A stretch of DNA of 64,000 bases from Paracoccus sp. MA (GTDB taxonomy: Bacteria > Pseudomonadota > Alphaproteobacteria > Rhodobacterales > Rhodobacteraceae): the NCBI RefSeq assembly GCF_020990385.1, contig NZ_CP087598.1, positions 1,989,001 to 2,053,000 of the forward strand. The letters are read 5' to 3'. How positions within the stretch are numbered: position 1 is the first letter of the stretch; the number at the start of each line of letters is the position of its first letter. Below, one piece after another: positions 37,404 through 47,683 of this stretch. The translations under genes were made by a program, and so were the position numbers. The notes under the pieces were generated by a model, which made no database searches, was not told the origin of the DNA, and saw only the letters and a list, made by a program, of their open reading frames with translations.

Positions 37404-38471
37404 ATGCGCATCACCCCCCTGCCCGAGTTCCAGTCCGAATCCCTGCTGCCCGGCCAGGACTTCGCGCCCATCGAGCGGCTGATCCGAGACAAGGCCCGGG
37501 AACACGGGCTGGACCTGCATACCGGTCACGGCCGCTCGATCTGGTGCGAGGTCGGGATGGGCGAGTTCGGCGCCCGCAAGCGCGGCGACGGCGTGCTGGT
37601 CTTTGCCCGGGCGCATCGCGCCGAATGGCTGGGCGCGATGCAGCAGGCGATCTCGGACCATCTGGCGCAGCACCTGCCGGCCGCGGCGGCGGCGTTGCGC
37701 TGGCCCTCGGCCGGGGATGCGGGCCGGCTGCCCGACAATTTCAGCCTGGCCCGCGTCGTGGGCGCCGAACCGCTCTGCCCCGATTTCCTGCGCCTGCGAC
37801 TGGCCGCGCCCGACCTGCACCGGCTCGCCGGCGCGGATTCGATGCATTTCCGGCTGGTGCTGCCCCGGCCCGGGGACGCGGCGCCGGAATGGCCGCATAT
37901 CGGCGCCAGCGGCCAGATCGTCTGGCCCAGGGGCGACAAGGCGCTGCACCGGCCGGTCTATACCGTGCGCCGCATCGATGCCGAAGCCGGCTGGCTCGAC
38001 CTGGACATCTTCGACCATGCCGGCGGCCGGGCGGCGGCCTGGGCGCGCCGCGCCCGGCCCGGCCAGCGCCTCGGCCTCGCCGGTCCCAGCGGCGGCGGCA
38101 TCCCGCAGGCCGGGCGGCTGGTCCTGGCCGGGGACGAGACCGCCTATCCCGCCCTTGCCCGCATCCTCGAATCGCAGGCAGGCAAGGCGGACGGCGAGGT
38201 GTTCCTGCTCGGCGCCCGCGCCGACTACCCCCTGCCCCGGCCAAAGGGCTTCCGCCTGCGCCACCTGCCGGGCGGGACCGCGGCCCTCGGCGCGCTGCTG
38301 CGGGCCGAACCGCCGCCCCGCGACAGCTATCTGTGGATGGCGGCAGAAAAATCCGGCATCGCCGCCCTGCGCGCCCTGCTCTTGCAGGAACTGGGCCACG
38401 ACAAGGCCCGCAGCCATCTGGCGGCCTACTGGTCGGCAGAAAGCCCGGCGGACCGCCCGAGGAATAGTTGA
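37404..38471 (+). CDS. Siderophore-interacting protein (ferric-siderophore reductase)
   Basis: The 355-residue cytoplasmic flavoprotein has an N-terminal DUF2218-like domain (about 1-100) followed by an FAD-binding SIP domain with RPVYTVRRID (flavin binding) and a C-terminal NAD(P)H domain with LAGDETAYPALARIL and AYWSAE. It would release iron from imported siderophores by reduction. Position directly upstream of exbB-exbD-tonB supports a role in iron uptake. It ends in TGA overlapping the -35 box of the next operon. Confidence 0.9.
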   Translation: MRITPLPEFQSESLLPGQDFAPIERLIRDKAREHGLDLHTGHGRSIWCEVGMGEFGARKRGDGVLVFARAHRAEWLGAMQQAISDHLAQHLPAAAAALRWPSAGDAGRLPDNFSLARVVGAEPLCPDFLRLRLAAPDLHRLAGADSMHFRLVLPRPGDAAPEWPHIGASGQIVWPRGDKALHRPVYTVRRIDAEAGWLDLDIFDHAGGRAAAWARRARPGQRLGLAGPSGGGIPQAGRLVLAGDETAYPALARILESQAGKADGEVFLLGARADYPLPRPKGFRLRHLPGGTAALGALLRAEPPPRDSYLWMAAEKSGIAALRALLLQELGHDKARSHLAAYWSAESPADRPRNS

Positions 38472-38496
38472 CAATTTTACCTTGGTGATCGATACG
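38468..38496 (+). promoter_or_regulatory. Likely promoter of exbB-exbD-tonB
   Basis: A perfect TTGACA (38468-38473), 17 bases, then GATACG (38491-38496). The -35 overlaps the stop codon of the reductase gene and transcription would start about 95 bases before exbB. I do not see a clear Fur box or iron-control element, although iron control is expected. Confidence 0.6.
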
Positions 38497-38597
38497 AACC
38501 TCGAACCGCGGCCAAAGGGTCGGCGGCACGCCCTTTGCCATGTGCCACGCCCCAGCAAGATGCGGACGGACCGAATGCCGGAACTACAAGGATCGCC

Positions 38598-39818
38598 ATG
38601 ACTCACCTGTCGCTGCCGCGCCACCGCGCGGGGACCGCCGTCGCATTGACCTGCCTGCTGCTCGGCATGCCGCTCTCGGCGCAGGAAAGCGCCCCCGACA
38701 GCCAGCCCGGCCCGGCACCGCAGGTCCAGACCCAGCCGGCCAGCCCCGCCGCGCCGGAAACCGCCCCGTCGGGAACCGCCACCCCGGAAACCGCTGCGCC
38801 CGAAGCGGCCGCGCCCCAGACGGCGGCGCCGGAGTCCCCCGGTCCGGCCAGCCCCGCCGCGCCTGAACCCGCAGCGCCTGAACCCGCAGCGCCGGCGGCC
38901 TCGACCCCCGCCGCAGAGGCGCCCGCACCGGCCGCGACCACGCCGGAAGCCGCCGGCGGCCAGACCGCTCCAGCCGCTGATCTCGTCCCGGCGGCGCCTG
39001 CGACCGCTCCGGCGGCAGCGACCGAAGCCCAGGCCCCCCCGGCGAGCGAGGCCCAGCCCATCGGCTCGGGCCTGCTGCCGCAATCGGTGCAGGACATGCT
39101 GACCCCGGCCGAGCGCGATCCGAACCTGCCGCATGACCTGTCGCCGATGGGCATGTTCCTGGCCGCCGACTGGGTGGTGAAGGCGGTGATGATCGGGCTG
39201 GCCTTCGCCTCGGTCGTGACCTGGACCGTCCTGGTCGCCAAGATGCTGGAACTGATGGGCGCCACGAACCGCGCGCAATCCGGCATCCGCCGCATCGAGG
39301 ACGCGGCCAGCCTGCCCGCCGCGCTGGCCTCGGCCGGCAACCGCCGCGACCCGGTCTCGCGCATGATCCGCGCCGCCGCCGCCGAATACGACCGCTCGGT
39401 CCCGGCCCTGGAGCAGGCCGGCGACGCCGGCGTCAAGGAACGCGTCGATTCGCATCTGGACCGCATCGAGGCCATCGCCGGCCGCCGCATGAGCCGGGGC
39501 ACCGGCGTGCTGGCCACCATCGGCTCGACCGCGCCCTTCGTCGGCCTGTTCGGCACCGTCTGGGGCATCATGAACAGCTTCATCGGCATCTCGCAGGCGC
39601 AGACCACCAACCTGGCCGTCGTGGCGCCGGGCATCGCCGAGGCGCTGCTGGCCACCGCCCTCGGCCTGGTCGCCGCCATCCCGGCCGTGGTGATCTACAA
39701 CGTCTTCGCCCGCGCCATCACCGGCTACCGGCTGCGGCTGGCCAATGCCGCCGCCGGGGTCAAGCGCCTTGTCAGCCGCGACCTCGATTTCCGCGGCCCC
39801 CGGCGCGCGGAGGTCTGA
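38598..39818 (+). CDS. exbB: TonB-system proton channel subunit ExbB
   Basis: ExbB forms with ExbD the proton-driven motor that energises TonB. The 406-residue form is much longer than the E. coli protein. After a signal-like segment (about 10-30, ending LSAQES) there is a 125-residue Ala/Pro/Glu-rich stretch with [15 protein letters not shown] units, then the MotA/TolQ/ExbB domain with three membrane helices and the conserved [10 protein letters not shown] and [20 protein letters not shown] segments. Long-N-terminus ExbB is known in alphaproteobacteria. ATG follows AAGGATCGCC. Confidence 0.93.
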   Translation: MTHLSLPRHRAGTAVALTCLLLGMPLSAQESAPDSQPGPAPQVQTQPASPAAPETAPSGTATPETAAPEAAAPQTAAPESPGPASPAAPEPAAPEPAAPAASTPAAEAPAPAATTPEAAGGQTAPAADLVPAAPATAPAAATEAQAPPASEAQPIGSGLLPQSVQDMLTPAERDPNLPHDLSPMGMFLAADWVVKAVMIGLAFASVVTWTVLVAKMLELMGATNRAQSGIRRIEDAASLPAALASAGNRRDPVSRMIRAAAAEYDRSVPALEQAGDAGVKERVDSHLDRIEAIAGRRMSRGTGVLATIGSTAPFVGLFGTVWGIMNSFIGISQAQTTNLAVVAPGIAEALLATALGLVAAIPAVVIYNVFARAITGYRLRLANAAAGVKRLVSRDLDFRGPRRAEV

Positions 39819-39821
39819 ACC

Positions 39822-40321
<500 letters not shown>

Positions 40322-40325
<4 letters not shown>

Positions 40326-41170
40326 GCTGGACCCCCTCTCCCGCCCTGCGCGAAGGCGCGCTCTGGGGCACCGCCGCAGTGGTGGTGCTGGCCGCGCATC
40401 TGGGCGGCGGGCTGTGGATCATGCAGCGCGCCGAGGCCGCCGCGCCGCCGGGCCTGCCCGACCCGGTCTTCGTCGATCTGGCACCGATGCCCGAAGCCGC
40501 CGCGCCCGAGGACGAGTTCGAGATGCCCGAGATGGCCGAAACCGAGCCGGAGCCCGAACCAGAGCCGGAGCCAGAGCCGGAACCGGAGCCCGAACCCGAG
40601 CTCGCCATGCCGCCGCTGCAGGAGCTCGAGCCGCTCGCGGACATGAATTCGCTGTTCCCGCCGCCACCCGACGCGGTGGTGCTGCAGAAATCCGAGCGCC
40701 CGCCGGAACGCCCCGAGCGCGAGCCGGAGCCCGAGCCGAAGGTGGTGGAAAAGCAGCCCGAACCGAAAAAGCGCGAGAAGAAGGAAAAGGCCCCCGAGCA
40801 GCAGCCCTCCCGCCAGGCCGCGACCCAGGTCCGGGCACCGCAATCCGAACGCACCGCCGCGCCGCAGACCCAGGCGGGCACGCCCAGCCCGCGGCAGGTG
40901 GCCAACTGGCAGTCCAAGGTGCAGGCCGCCGTGGCGCGGCACATGCAGCGCACCCGCTTCACCGGCCGCGGCGCCTCGGTGACCGTCACGGTGCGTTTCA
41001 GCGTCGATCCCAGCGGCCGCGTGGCCGGGGCGCAGCTGGCCAACTCGACCGGCGACGCCAGGATCGACGCGGCACTGAGCCGGCAGGCATCGAGCATGCC
41101 GCGCATGCCGGCCCCGCCCTCGGGCAAGACCACCGCGCTGGTGCTGCCGGTCAAGATCGTGTTGCGCTGA
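40322..41170 (+). CDS. tonB: TonB energy-transducing protein
   Basis: The 282-residue protein has one N-terminal membrane helix (about 15-33), then a proline-rich periplasmic spacer containing about ten uninterrupted Glu-Pro pairs (residues 74-94) and a later Lys-rich part, and a C-terminal TonB fold with VTVTVRFSVDPSGRVAGAQL. It transmits the proton force to outer-membrane receptors for siderophores, haem or vitamin B12. No receptor gene lies nearby. The EP run is coded by a near-perfect six-base repeat, so its length may vary. Confidence 0.95.
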
Positions 41171-41185
41171 CCGGCCGATGCCGGC

Positions 41186-42121
41186 TCATTCCGGGCCGGG
41201 CAAGGCGATCGGCTCGACCCCCAGCACCGGCGCGAGGCCGCGCACCACCGCGGCCAGCGCCCTGGCATCCGTTCCCGCCTCGGCATTGCGCCGCCAGACC
41301 ACCGCCAGATCGCGCGAGGGCGCGGGCTCGGCAAAGGGCACGATGCGCAGCCGCCCGTCGCGGTTCTCGTCGGCCAGCGCCAGCCGCGGGATCAGCGTCA
41401 TGCCCATGCCGCTGGCCACCATCCGCATCAGCGTCGCCATCGAGGCCGCTTCGAGGTTCAGCTTGCGGCGCGGGCTGCGCATGCCGCAGACCTCCAGCGC
41501 CTGATCGCGCAGACAATGACCGTCGGCCAGCAGCAGCAGCCGCTCGGCCTCGATGCTTTCCGGGCGGGCGGGACCGGACAGGAAGGTCGTATCATCCTCG
41601 GACAGCGCGATCAGAAAGGCGTCGCGCAGCACCGGCTCGGCCTCGATCCCGGCCTCGCCCGCGGGCAGGGCCATGATCCCCGCATCGAAACGGTGGCTCA
41701 GCACGCCCGCGACCAGATCGTCGGTCACCACCTCGTGCAGTTCCAGGTCCAGCGCGGGATGGCGGTCGCGCAGCGCCGGCACCAGATGCGGGATCAGATA
41801 GGGCGCGACCGTCGGGATGATCGCCAGCCGCAGCCGCCCCGACAGCGCCGAGCGGCCGGCCCGCGCCAGCGCGTCCAGCCGCTTGGCGGTGTCGATCAAC
41901 TCTTGCGCCACCGGCAAGAGCCGCTCTCCCAGCGCGGTCAGCCGCACCGGCCCTGCCCCGGCCCCGCGCTCGAACAGCGCCCCGCCCAGCCGGGCCTCGA
42001 GCTGGGCGATCTGGCTCGACAGGCCCGGCTGCGAGACATGCACCGTCTCGGCGGCGCGGCCGAAATTGCCCAGCCGCGCGACGGCAAGAAAATAGGTGAT
42101 CTGGCGCAGGGTGAAGTTCAT
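41186..42121 (-). CDS. oxyR: Hydrogen peroxide-sensing LysR regulator OxyR
   Basis: The 311-residue protein has an N-terminal helix-turn-helix (ITYFLAVARLGNFGRAAE and HVSQPGLSSQI) and a sensor domain with LLADGHCLRDQALEVC, in which Cys203 and Cys212 stand where E. coli has Cys199 and Cys208 and at the same nine-residue distance. It should activate catalase and peroxidase genes on oxidation. No such target gene is next to it. It converges on tonB with a 15-base gap, so peroxide and iron control meet at this point. Confidence 0.93.
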   Translation of the reverse strand: MNFTLRQITYFLAVARLGNFGRAAETVHVSQPGLSSQIAQLEARLGGALFERGAGAGPVRLTALGERLLPVAQELIDTAKRLDALARAGRSALSGRLRLAIIPTVAPYLIPHLVPALRDRHPALDLELHEVVTDDLVAGVLSHRFDAGIMALPAGEAGIEAEPVLRDAFLIALSEDDTTFLSGPARPESIEAERLLLLADGHCLRDQALEVCGMRSPRRKLNLEAASMATLMRMVASGMGMTLIPRLALADENRDGRLRIVPFAEPAPSRDLAVVWRRNAEAGTDARALAAVVRGLAPVLGVEPIALPGPE

Positions 42122-42227
42122 AATTCCTGATTATCACCGTGTAGGGCAATCACAAGCACCGATTCTAAACCGGCGCCCGGGCCGGGAAAGCCGGAGCCGC
42201 GGACCGGGGCGGACCGGTGGGGCGAGA

Positions 42228-43505
42228 TCAGCCCGGCTGGCGCTGCACCAGCAGCTTGTCGATGCGGCGGCCGTCCATGTCCACCACCTCGATGCGCCAG
42301 CCCTGCCAGTCCACGCGGTCGCCGGCCTGCGGCAGCCGCCCGGCCAGGTCCAGCACCAGCCCGGCCACGGTGGAGAAGTCGTGATCCTCGTCCAGCGGCA
42401 GCGAAAGGCGGTCGGCGAATTCGTCGACCGGCATCCAGCCGGCGACCAGCAGGCTGCCGTCCTCGCGCTCGACCAGCTTCGGCTCGTCGTCGGAAAAGCC
42501 GGCGAATTCGCCGGTGATCGCCTCCAGCACGTCCATGGGCGTCACCACGCCCTCGAAATGGCCGTATTCGTCATAGACCAGCAGCATCTGCCCAGGCGCG
42601 GCGCGCAGCCGGCTGATGACCTCGGGCGCGTCCATGGTCTCGGGGATGATCGGGGCGGGCTGCATGACCTCGCGCAGGTCCACCGCCTCGGCCCGGCTCT
42701 GCGACATCAGGTCCACGCTGGCGATCACCCCGATCAGGTTGTTCGGATCGCCGTCGCTGACCGGCAGGCGGGTGCGGCGACTGTCGCGGAACTTGCGCGC
42801 CATCTCCTCCCAGCTGTCGCCGACATCGATCGCCTCGATGTCGCGCCGGGGCGTCATCAGCCCGCGCGCGCTGCGGTCGGCGATGCGCATGACGCCGGCG
42901 ATCATCTCGGTCTCGGCGCGATGCATGACACCGGCCGTCTCGGCCTCCGAGATGACCAGCTTGATCTCCTCGTCGCTGATGGTCTGGCGGTCCTGGCCCG
43001 ATTGCCCCAGCGCCGCCAGCACCAGCTTGCCGGACCGGTCGAGCAGCCAGACCAGCGGCGCCGCCCCGCGCGAGATGGCGTGCATCAGCGGCGCGACCCG
43101 GGCAGCGACCCGCTCGGGCGCCTTCAGCGCCAGCTGCTTGGGCACCAGTTCGCCCACGATCAGCGACAGATAGGTGATCGCCACCACCACGCCGCCCATG
43201 CCGAGCGGCTGCGCCAGCGAGGCCGGCACGCCCCAGCCCGGCAGCGCCGCCGCCAGCCGCGCCCCCAGCGTCGCACCGGAAAAGGCCCCGGACAGCACGC
43301 CGACCAGCGTGATGCCGATCTGGACCGAGGACAGGAAGCGCCCCGGATCCTCGCCCAGCTGCAAGGCGGTGGCGGCACCCCGGTCGCCGCGCTCGGCCAG
43401 CACCTTCAGCCGCGCCGGGCGGGCCGAGACGATGGCCAGCTCGGACATGGCCAGAAGCCCGTTCAGCAGGGTCAGGACAAAAACAACAAGGATTTCGATC
43501 CACAT
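42228..43505 (-). CDS. CorC/HlyC-family membrane protein (CNNM-CBS-CorC_HlyC domains)
   Basis: The 425-residue protein has a CNNM/DUF21 membrane domain with three to four helices (about 1-185), two CBS domains (GLMTPRRDIEAIDVG and the later YDEYGHFEGVVTPMDVLEAI) and a C-terminal CorC_HlyC domain. Related proteins are implicated in magnesium or cobalt efflux; the old name hemolysin is misleading. I start at MWIEILVVF; the 26 upstream in-frame codons look non-membrane and unconserved. The ribosome binding site of the chosen ATG is weak. Confidence 0.88.
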   Translation of the reverse strand: MWIEILVVFVLTLLNGLLAMSELAIVSARPARLKVLAERGDRGAATALQLGEDPGRFLSSVQIGITLVGVLSGAFSGATLGARLAAALPGWGVPASLAQPLGMGGVVVAITYLSLIVGELVPKQLALKAPERVAARVAPLMHAISRGAAPLVWLLDRSGKLVLAALGQSGQDRQTISDEEIKLVISEAETAGVMHRAETEMIAGVMRIADRSARGLMTPRRDIEAIDVGDSWEEMARKFRDSRRTRLPVSDGDPNNLIGVIASVDLMSQSRAEAVDLREVMQPAPIIPETMDAPEVISRLRAAPGQMLLVYDEYGHFEGVVTPMDVLEAITGEFAGFSDDEPKLVEREDGSLLVAGWMPVDEFADRLSLPLDEDHDFSTVAGLVLDLAGRLPQAGDRVDWQGWRIEVVDMDGRRIDKLLVQRQPG

Positions 43506-43809
43506 CGAAGGGAGCTCGCTCGGGTCAGGGCAATGCCGGAAGGTGGCGCGGGCGCAGCGGGCTGCGCCGGTCGGAAGGGGCATCGGTCATGCGCGTGTCG
43601 GCATCTGGCTCCGGCTGTGTCATGCCCCACTATATCGGCTGCCGCCGCCGTGGCAATCGCCGAAGCCGCCACCGCGCCGGACGCAACGTCACCCCCCGCG
43701 CCAATCCCGAATTCGAGAGATTTTTTCTTTCGTCTTATTGGCCGTTATGGAAATTTTCATTCCCGGGGCATAGCGTGACAAGAATCACTGTATGCGTAAC
43801 GAGGGGCAA
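43506..43809. other. Spacer between divergent corC-like and patatin genes
   Basis: This 304-base stretch has no gene I can support. The first 200 bases are GC-rich with a GGCGCAGCG/CGCTGCGCC-like inverted repeat; the part from about 43716 is AT-rich (a six-T run, TTATTGGCCGTTATGG) and probably holds the promoters of both genes, though I cannot single out one pair of hexamers. Confidence 0.4.
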
Positions 43810-44961
43810 ATGAAGGACAGATCCGAGGAAACACCGGAAAAAATTGTTCTGGTCCTTCAGGGCGGCGGGGCCCTGGGGGCGTTTCAGGCCGGCGCCTACG
43901 AGGCGCTTTGCCGTGCGGGGCAGGAACCGGAATGGCTGGCCGGCATCTCGATCGGCTCGATCAACGCCGCGCTGATCGCCGGCAACCGGCCCGGCCAGCG
44001 GCTCGCGGCGCTGCGCCAGTTCTGGGAAGGGGTGACGGGCGCGCCCTGGCTGCTCGGCGCCTGTTTCGAGGGCGGGCCGCTGCACGACCCGATGCGCGCC
44101 TTCTGCAACGAAAGCCGCGCCGCTCTGACCACGATGCTGGGCGCGCCGGGCTTCTTCCGCCCGCGCATGCCGGACATGTTCTCGTTCCTGCCCGGGCTGA
44201 TGCGGCAGACCAGCTGGTATGACACCACGCCGCTGCGGGACACGCTGCTGCACCTGATCGATTTCGACTATCTCAATGGCGAGGGCCCGCGCCTGTCCGT
44301 CGGCGCGGTGGATGTCGAGACCGGCAACTTCACCTGTTTCGACAGCCGCGAGACGCGCATCTCCGTCGATCACATCATGGCCTCGGGCGCGCTGCCGCCG
44401 GGCTTTCCCGCGGTCGAGATCGACGGCCGGCAATATTGGGACGGCGGGCTGGTGTCGAACTCGCCGCTGCAATTCGTGCTGGCGACGCCCAGCAACCGGC
44501 CGCTCTGCATCTATCAGGTGGACCTCTACCCCTCGCGCGACATCCTGCCGCGCAACATGGCCCAGGTCGAGCAGCGCGAACGCGAGATCCGCTTTTCCAG
44601 CCGCACCCGGCTGAACACCGACGATTTCCGCATCCGCCATGCGCTGGCCAGCGCCGCGCGCCGGCTGCACGGCCGCCTGCCGGTCGAGCTGCGCGACGAC
44701 CCCGACCTCGCCATGCTGATCGAGGCCGGCCCCGCCCATCCAGTCAGCCTGATGCACCTGATCTATCGCCATGCCGATTACGAAAGCGCATCCAAGGATT
44801 ACGAGTTCTCGCGCCTGTCGATGCTGGACCATTGGCGCGACGGGCTGCGCGACGCGGAACAGTCGCTGCGCGACCCCCGCTGGACCGAGCGGCAGGTGCC
44901 CGAGGACGGGCTGATGGTCTTCGACCGCAACGACCCGCACCGGCAGGACACCGCGGTCTGA
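43810..44961 (+). CDS. Patatin-like phospholipase (DUF3734 type)
   Basis: The 383-residue hydrolase has the oxyanion motif QGGGALGAFQ (17-26), nucleophile motif GISIG with Ser47, and the second dyad residue Asp211 in WDGGL. A C-terminal region of about 110 residues (SRTRLNTDDFRIRH onward) fits DUF3734. It would cleave acyl chains from membrane lipids or possibly storage polyester; the substrate is unproven. No signal peptide, so cytoplasmic. I start at MKDRSEE, which has GAGGGG before it, and not six codons upstream, where no binding site is seen. Confidence 0.88.
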   Translation: MKDRSEETPEKIVLVLQGGGALGAFQAGAYEALCRAGQEPEWLAGISIGSINAALIAGNRPGQRLAALRQFWEGVTGAPWLLGACFEGGPLHDPMRAFCNESRAALTTMLGAPGFFRPRMPDMFSFLPGLMRQTSWYDTTPLRDTLLHLIDFDYLNGEGPRLSVGAVDVETGNFTCFDSRETRISVDHIMASGALPPGFPAVEIDGRQYWDGGLVSNSPLQFVLATPSNRPLCIYQVDLYPSRDILPRNMAQVEQREREIRFSSRTRLNTDDFRIRHALASAARRLHGRLPVELRDDPDLAMLIEAGPAHPVSLMHLIYRHADYESASKDYEFSRLSMLDHWRDGLRDAEQSLRDPRWTERQVPEDGLMVFDRNDPHRQDTAV

Positions 44962-44970
44962 ACCCGGGGC

Positions 44971-44994
44971 GGCACCGGCGGGAAAGCCGGCGCC
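44971..44994. terminator. Hairpin between convergent genes
   Basis: GGCACCGGC and GCCGGCGCC arms with a GGGAAA loop (one A-C mismatch) in the 43-base gap between the convergent patatin and Old Yellow Enzyme genes. There is no T run on either side, so it may slow polymerase or protect transcript ends and not be a full intrinsic terminator. Confidence 0.4.
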
Positions 44995-45004
44995 CGCGCC
45001 GCGG

Positions 45005-46108
45005 TCACTTGCGGAACAGGTCCCGCAGCCCCGAGGGCTGGCTGCGCCAGAACTGCGGCGGCGCCGTGACGCTTGCACCCAGCTTCGCCGCCGCGTGCCA
45101 GGGCCAGCGCGGATCGTAAAGCACCGTCCGGGCCAGCGCGATCATGTCGGCATCGCCGGTGGCGACGATGGCTTCGGCCTGCTCGGGCTCGGTGATCAGC
45201 CCCACGGCGATGACCGGGATGCCCACGGCCTGCCTGACCGCCCGGGCCAGCGGCACCTGATAGCCGGGACCGACCGGGATCTGCTGGCGCGGATCCAGCC
45301 CGCCGCTGCTGACATGGATGGCGGCGCAGCCCCGCGCCTCCAGCGCCTGCGAAAAGGCAATGCTGCCCTCGATGTCCCAGCCGCCCTCGACCCAGTCCGT
45401 GCCCGAGATGCGCATGGTGACCGGATAGCCTTGCGGCACCGCGTCCCGCACCGCCTCGAAAACCTCCAGCGGAAAGCGCATGCGGTTTTCCGGGCTGCCG
45501 CCATAGTCGTCCTCGCGCCGGTTGGACAGCGGCGACAGGAACTGGTGCAGCAGATAGCCATGCGCGGCATGGATCTGGATCGCGTCGATCCCCAGCCGCA
45601 CCGAGCGGCGCGCCGCCTCGGCAAAGGCGTCGCGCACCCGCGCCAGCCCGGCGCGGTCCAGCGCCAGGGGCGGGTTCTCGCCCTCGGCGAAGGGCAGGGC
45701 CGAGGCCGAAACGGTCTGCCAGCCATGCGCCGCATCGGGGGCGATCTGCGCCCCGCCCTCCCAGGGCTTCGCGGTCGAGGCCTTGCGCCCGGCATGGGCC
45801 AGCTGGATGGCGATGGGCATGTCCGACCAGGCCCGCACGCCCTTCAGCACCCGGTCCATGGCCGCCTCGGTCGCATCGTCCCACAACCCGACATCGGCAT
45901 AGGAGATGCGGCCCTCGGGCAGGACAGCGGTGGCCTCGATGGTCAGGATCGCCGCGCCGGAATGCGACAGCGCGCCCAGATGGATCAGGTGCCAGTCGGT
46001 CATCCGCCCGTCCTCGGCCGAATACATGCACATCGGCGCGATGACAATCCGGTTCGCAAGGGTCTGGCCGCCAATGGCGATCGGCTCGAAAAGCTTCGGT
46101 TTGGGCAT
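45005..46108 (-). CDS. NADH:flavin oxidoreductase, Old Yellow Enzyme (YqjM/XenA type)
   Basis: The 367-residue FMN enzyme reduces activated C=C bonds with NAD(P)H. Features of the YqjM class are Cys27 and Tyr29 in PMCMYS, AHAGRK near residue 105, the substrate-binding pair His180 and His183 in IQIHAAHGYL, and LSNRREDDYGGS. It ends GLRDLFRK. The physiological substrate is unknown; xenobiotic enones and nitro compounds are typical in vitro. It is the last gene before the histidine locus and converges on the patatin gene. Confidence 0.92.
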   Translation of the reverse strand: MPKPKLFEPIAIGGQTLANRIVIAPMCMYSAEDGRMTDWHLIHLGALSHSGAAILTIEATAVLPEGRISYADVGLWDDATEAAMDRVLKGVRAWSDMPIAIQLAHAGRKASTAKPWEGGAQIAPDAAHGWQTVSASALPFAEGENPPLALDRAGLARVRDAFAEAARRSVRLGIDAIQIHAAHGYLLHQFLSPLSNRREDDYGGSPENRMRFPLEVFEAVRDAVPQGYPVTMRISGTDWVEGGWDIEGSIAFSQALEARGCAAIHVSSGGLDPRQQIPVGPGYQVPLARAVRQAVGIPVIAVGLITEPEQAEAIVATGDADMIALARTVLYDPRWPWHAAAKLGASVTAPPQFWRSQPSGLRDLFRK

Positions 46109-46178
46109 GAATGGGGTCCTTGCTGTTGCCCGTTCCAGATAAGCCTCGGCCGCCCCGCCGCAACCCCCCGCCGGCACG

Positions 46179-46240
46179 CTTCTTTCTTGCCCAAATATCC
46201 CGGGGGAGTCGCGGAACGCGACGGGGGCAGAGCCCCCGCC
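46179..46240 (-). repeat. Intergenic repeat element, copy B
   Basis: On the minus strand it reads as a GGGGGCTCTGCCCCC hairpin, a short CGTCGCGTTCCGCGAC hairpin, then CCCCCGGGATATTTGGGC and AAGAAAGAAG. It is the fullest member of the family seen at 4623, 29818 and 27887. It lies between the last gene of the histidine operon and the Old Yellow Enzyme gene and could act as terminator for the former. Confidence 0.7.
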
Positions 46241-46245
46241 CGCCA

Positions 46246-47016
46246 TCAGAAGCTGTTGCGCTCGTGATAGGTGCGCAGGAAATTCTGGATGCGCTGGTCC
46301 TTCGGCGCGTGGAAGATGGCCTGCGGGCTGTCCACCGCCACCAGCTCGCCCTTTTCCATGAAGGCGACCTGGTCGGCGACATGGGCGGCGAAGCCCATCT
46401 CATGCGTGACCACCACCATGGTCATCCCCTCATTCGCCAGCGCCTTCATCACGTTCAGCACCTCGCCCACCAGCTCGGGATCGAGCGCCGAGGTCGGCTC
46501 GTCGAACAGCATCAGCCGCGGCTCCATGGCGATGGCGCGGGCGATGGCGACGCGCTGCTGCTGGCCGCCCGACAGGCGCGAGGGGTGGTTGCCCATCTTG
46601 TCGGCCAGCCCGACCTTGGCCAGCGCCTCGGCGGCACGCTTTTCCGCCTCGGCTTTCGGCAGGCCGCGGACGCGGACCAGCCCCTCGGCCACGTTCTCCT
46701 TGGCGGTCATGTGCGGCCACAGGTTGAACTGCTGGAACACCATGCCGATGGCGCGGCGCATCTCGCGCAGCTTGCGCCCCGCCATCTTGCGGCCCGGCGC
46801 CTCGTAGCCGATCAGCTGGCCGTCGATGCGGATCTCGCCTGAGTCGTATTCCTCGAGGAAGTTGATGCAGCGCAGCAGCGTGGACTTGCCCGAGCCCGAG
46901 GGCCCGATCAGGCAGGTCACCTTGCCCGGCGGGATGGACAGGTCCACGTCCTTCAGCGCGTGGAAGGGACCGTAATACTTGTTGACCTTGCGGATCTCGA
47001 CGGCGGATGCCTGCAT
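46246..47016 (-). CDS. Amino acid ABC transporter ATPase
   Basis: The 256-residue ATPase has Walker [11 protein letters not shown]-loop, signature LSGGQQQR, Walker [13 protein letters not shown] and H-loop THEMGFA, all typical of polar amino acid importers (HisP/GlnQ group). It is the last gene of the ten-gene hut operon, four bases after the second permease. By context it probably imports histidine, urocanate or a related imidazole acid. Confidence 0.93.
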   Translation of the reverse strand: MQASAVEIRKVNKYYGPFHALKDVDLSIPPGKVTCLIGPSGSGKSTLLRCINFLEEYDSGEIRIDGQLIGYEAPGRKMAGRKLREMRRAIGMVFQQFNLWPHMTAKENVAEGLVRVRGLPKAEAEKRAAEALAKVGLADKMGNHPSRLSGGQQQRVAIARAIAMEPRLMLFDEPTSALDPELVGEVLNVMKALANEGMTMVVVTHEMGFAAHVADQVAFMEKGELVAVDSPQAIFHAPKDQRIQNFLRTYHERNSF

Positions 47017-47020
47017 CGGC

Positions 47021-47683
47021 TCAGGTCCTTTCGATCAGGTGTTTGGTGATGCGCGTCTCAAGCCGGCGGCCGATGCGCGAGATGGTCTCGACCAGCGCCC
47101 AGAAGAACAGCGCCAGCACCAGGTTCGCCTCCAGATAGCGGAAGGTCTCGGTGGACATGCGGCTGACCTGATACATCAGCTCGGGCACGGTGATGATCGA
47201 CAGGATCACCGTCTCCTTGGTCAGGATGATCGAGAAGTTGACCAGCGCCGGCAGCGACGAGACCAGGCCCAGCGGCAGCAGGATGCGGCGCACGATGGCC
47301 GGCTCGGCCATGCCGATGGCGCGGGCGGCCTCGATCTGGCCATGCGGCACGGCGCGGAAGCCCGAGCGGAAGATCTCGGCGAAATAGGGGCTGCCGTAGA
47401 GGGTCAGGCCCAGCAGGCCCGCCGGCAGCGCGTCCAGCCGCAGCCCGATCAGCGGGCCGCCGTAATACAGCACGAAAAGCTGCACCAGGAAGGGCGTGCC
47501 GCGGATCACCTCGATATAGGCCTGGATGATCCAGCCCAGCCAGCGCGGCCCGTAGCGTTGCATGAGCGCGATCACCAGCCCCAGCGCCATGCCGAAGATG
47601 GTGCCGAGAACCCAGCACAGCACGGTGACGCCAAAGCCCCTCAGCAGGGCGGGGCCGTATTGTTCAAGGATGCTCCATTCCAT
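47021..47683 (-). CDS. Amino acid ABC transporter permease (second)
   Basis: The 220-residue inner-membrane protein has five membrane helices and the EAA coupling loop [20 protein letters not shown], as in HisM/HisQ-type permeases. Its ATG shares a base with the TGA of the preceding permease (TGATG). The two permeases should form a heterodimer in the transporter served by the ATPase and the binding protein of this operon. Confidence 0.92.
   Translation of the reverse strand: MEWSILEQYGPALLRGFGVTVLCWVLGTIFGMALGLVIALMQRYGPRWLGWIIQAYIEVIRGTPFLVQLFVLYYGGPLIGLRLDALPAGLLGLTLYGSPYFAEIFRSGFRAVPHGQIEAARAIGMAEPAIVRRILLPLGLVSSLPALVNFSIILTKETVILSIITVPELMYQVSRMSTETFRYLEANLVLALFFWALVETISRIGRRLETRITKHLIERT

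Noticed and set aside
38468..38597. Fur box in front of exbB
   Set aside because: I searched by eye for a GATAATGATAATCATTATC-like palindrome and saw none; only the promoter hexamers are convincing.
40540..40605. Regular six-base repeat as a possible CRISPR or microsatellite locus
   Set aside because: It is in frame inside tonB and encodes Glu-Pro pairs of the periplasmic spacer.
42228..43505. Hemolysin function for the CBS-domain membrane protein
   Set aside because: The name comes from an old annotation; the domain layout indicates a CNNM/CorC-type ion-transport-related protein.
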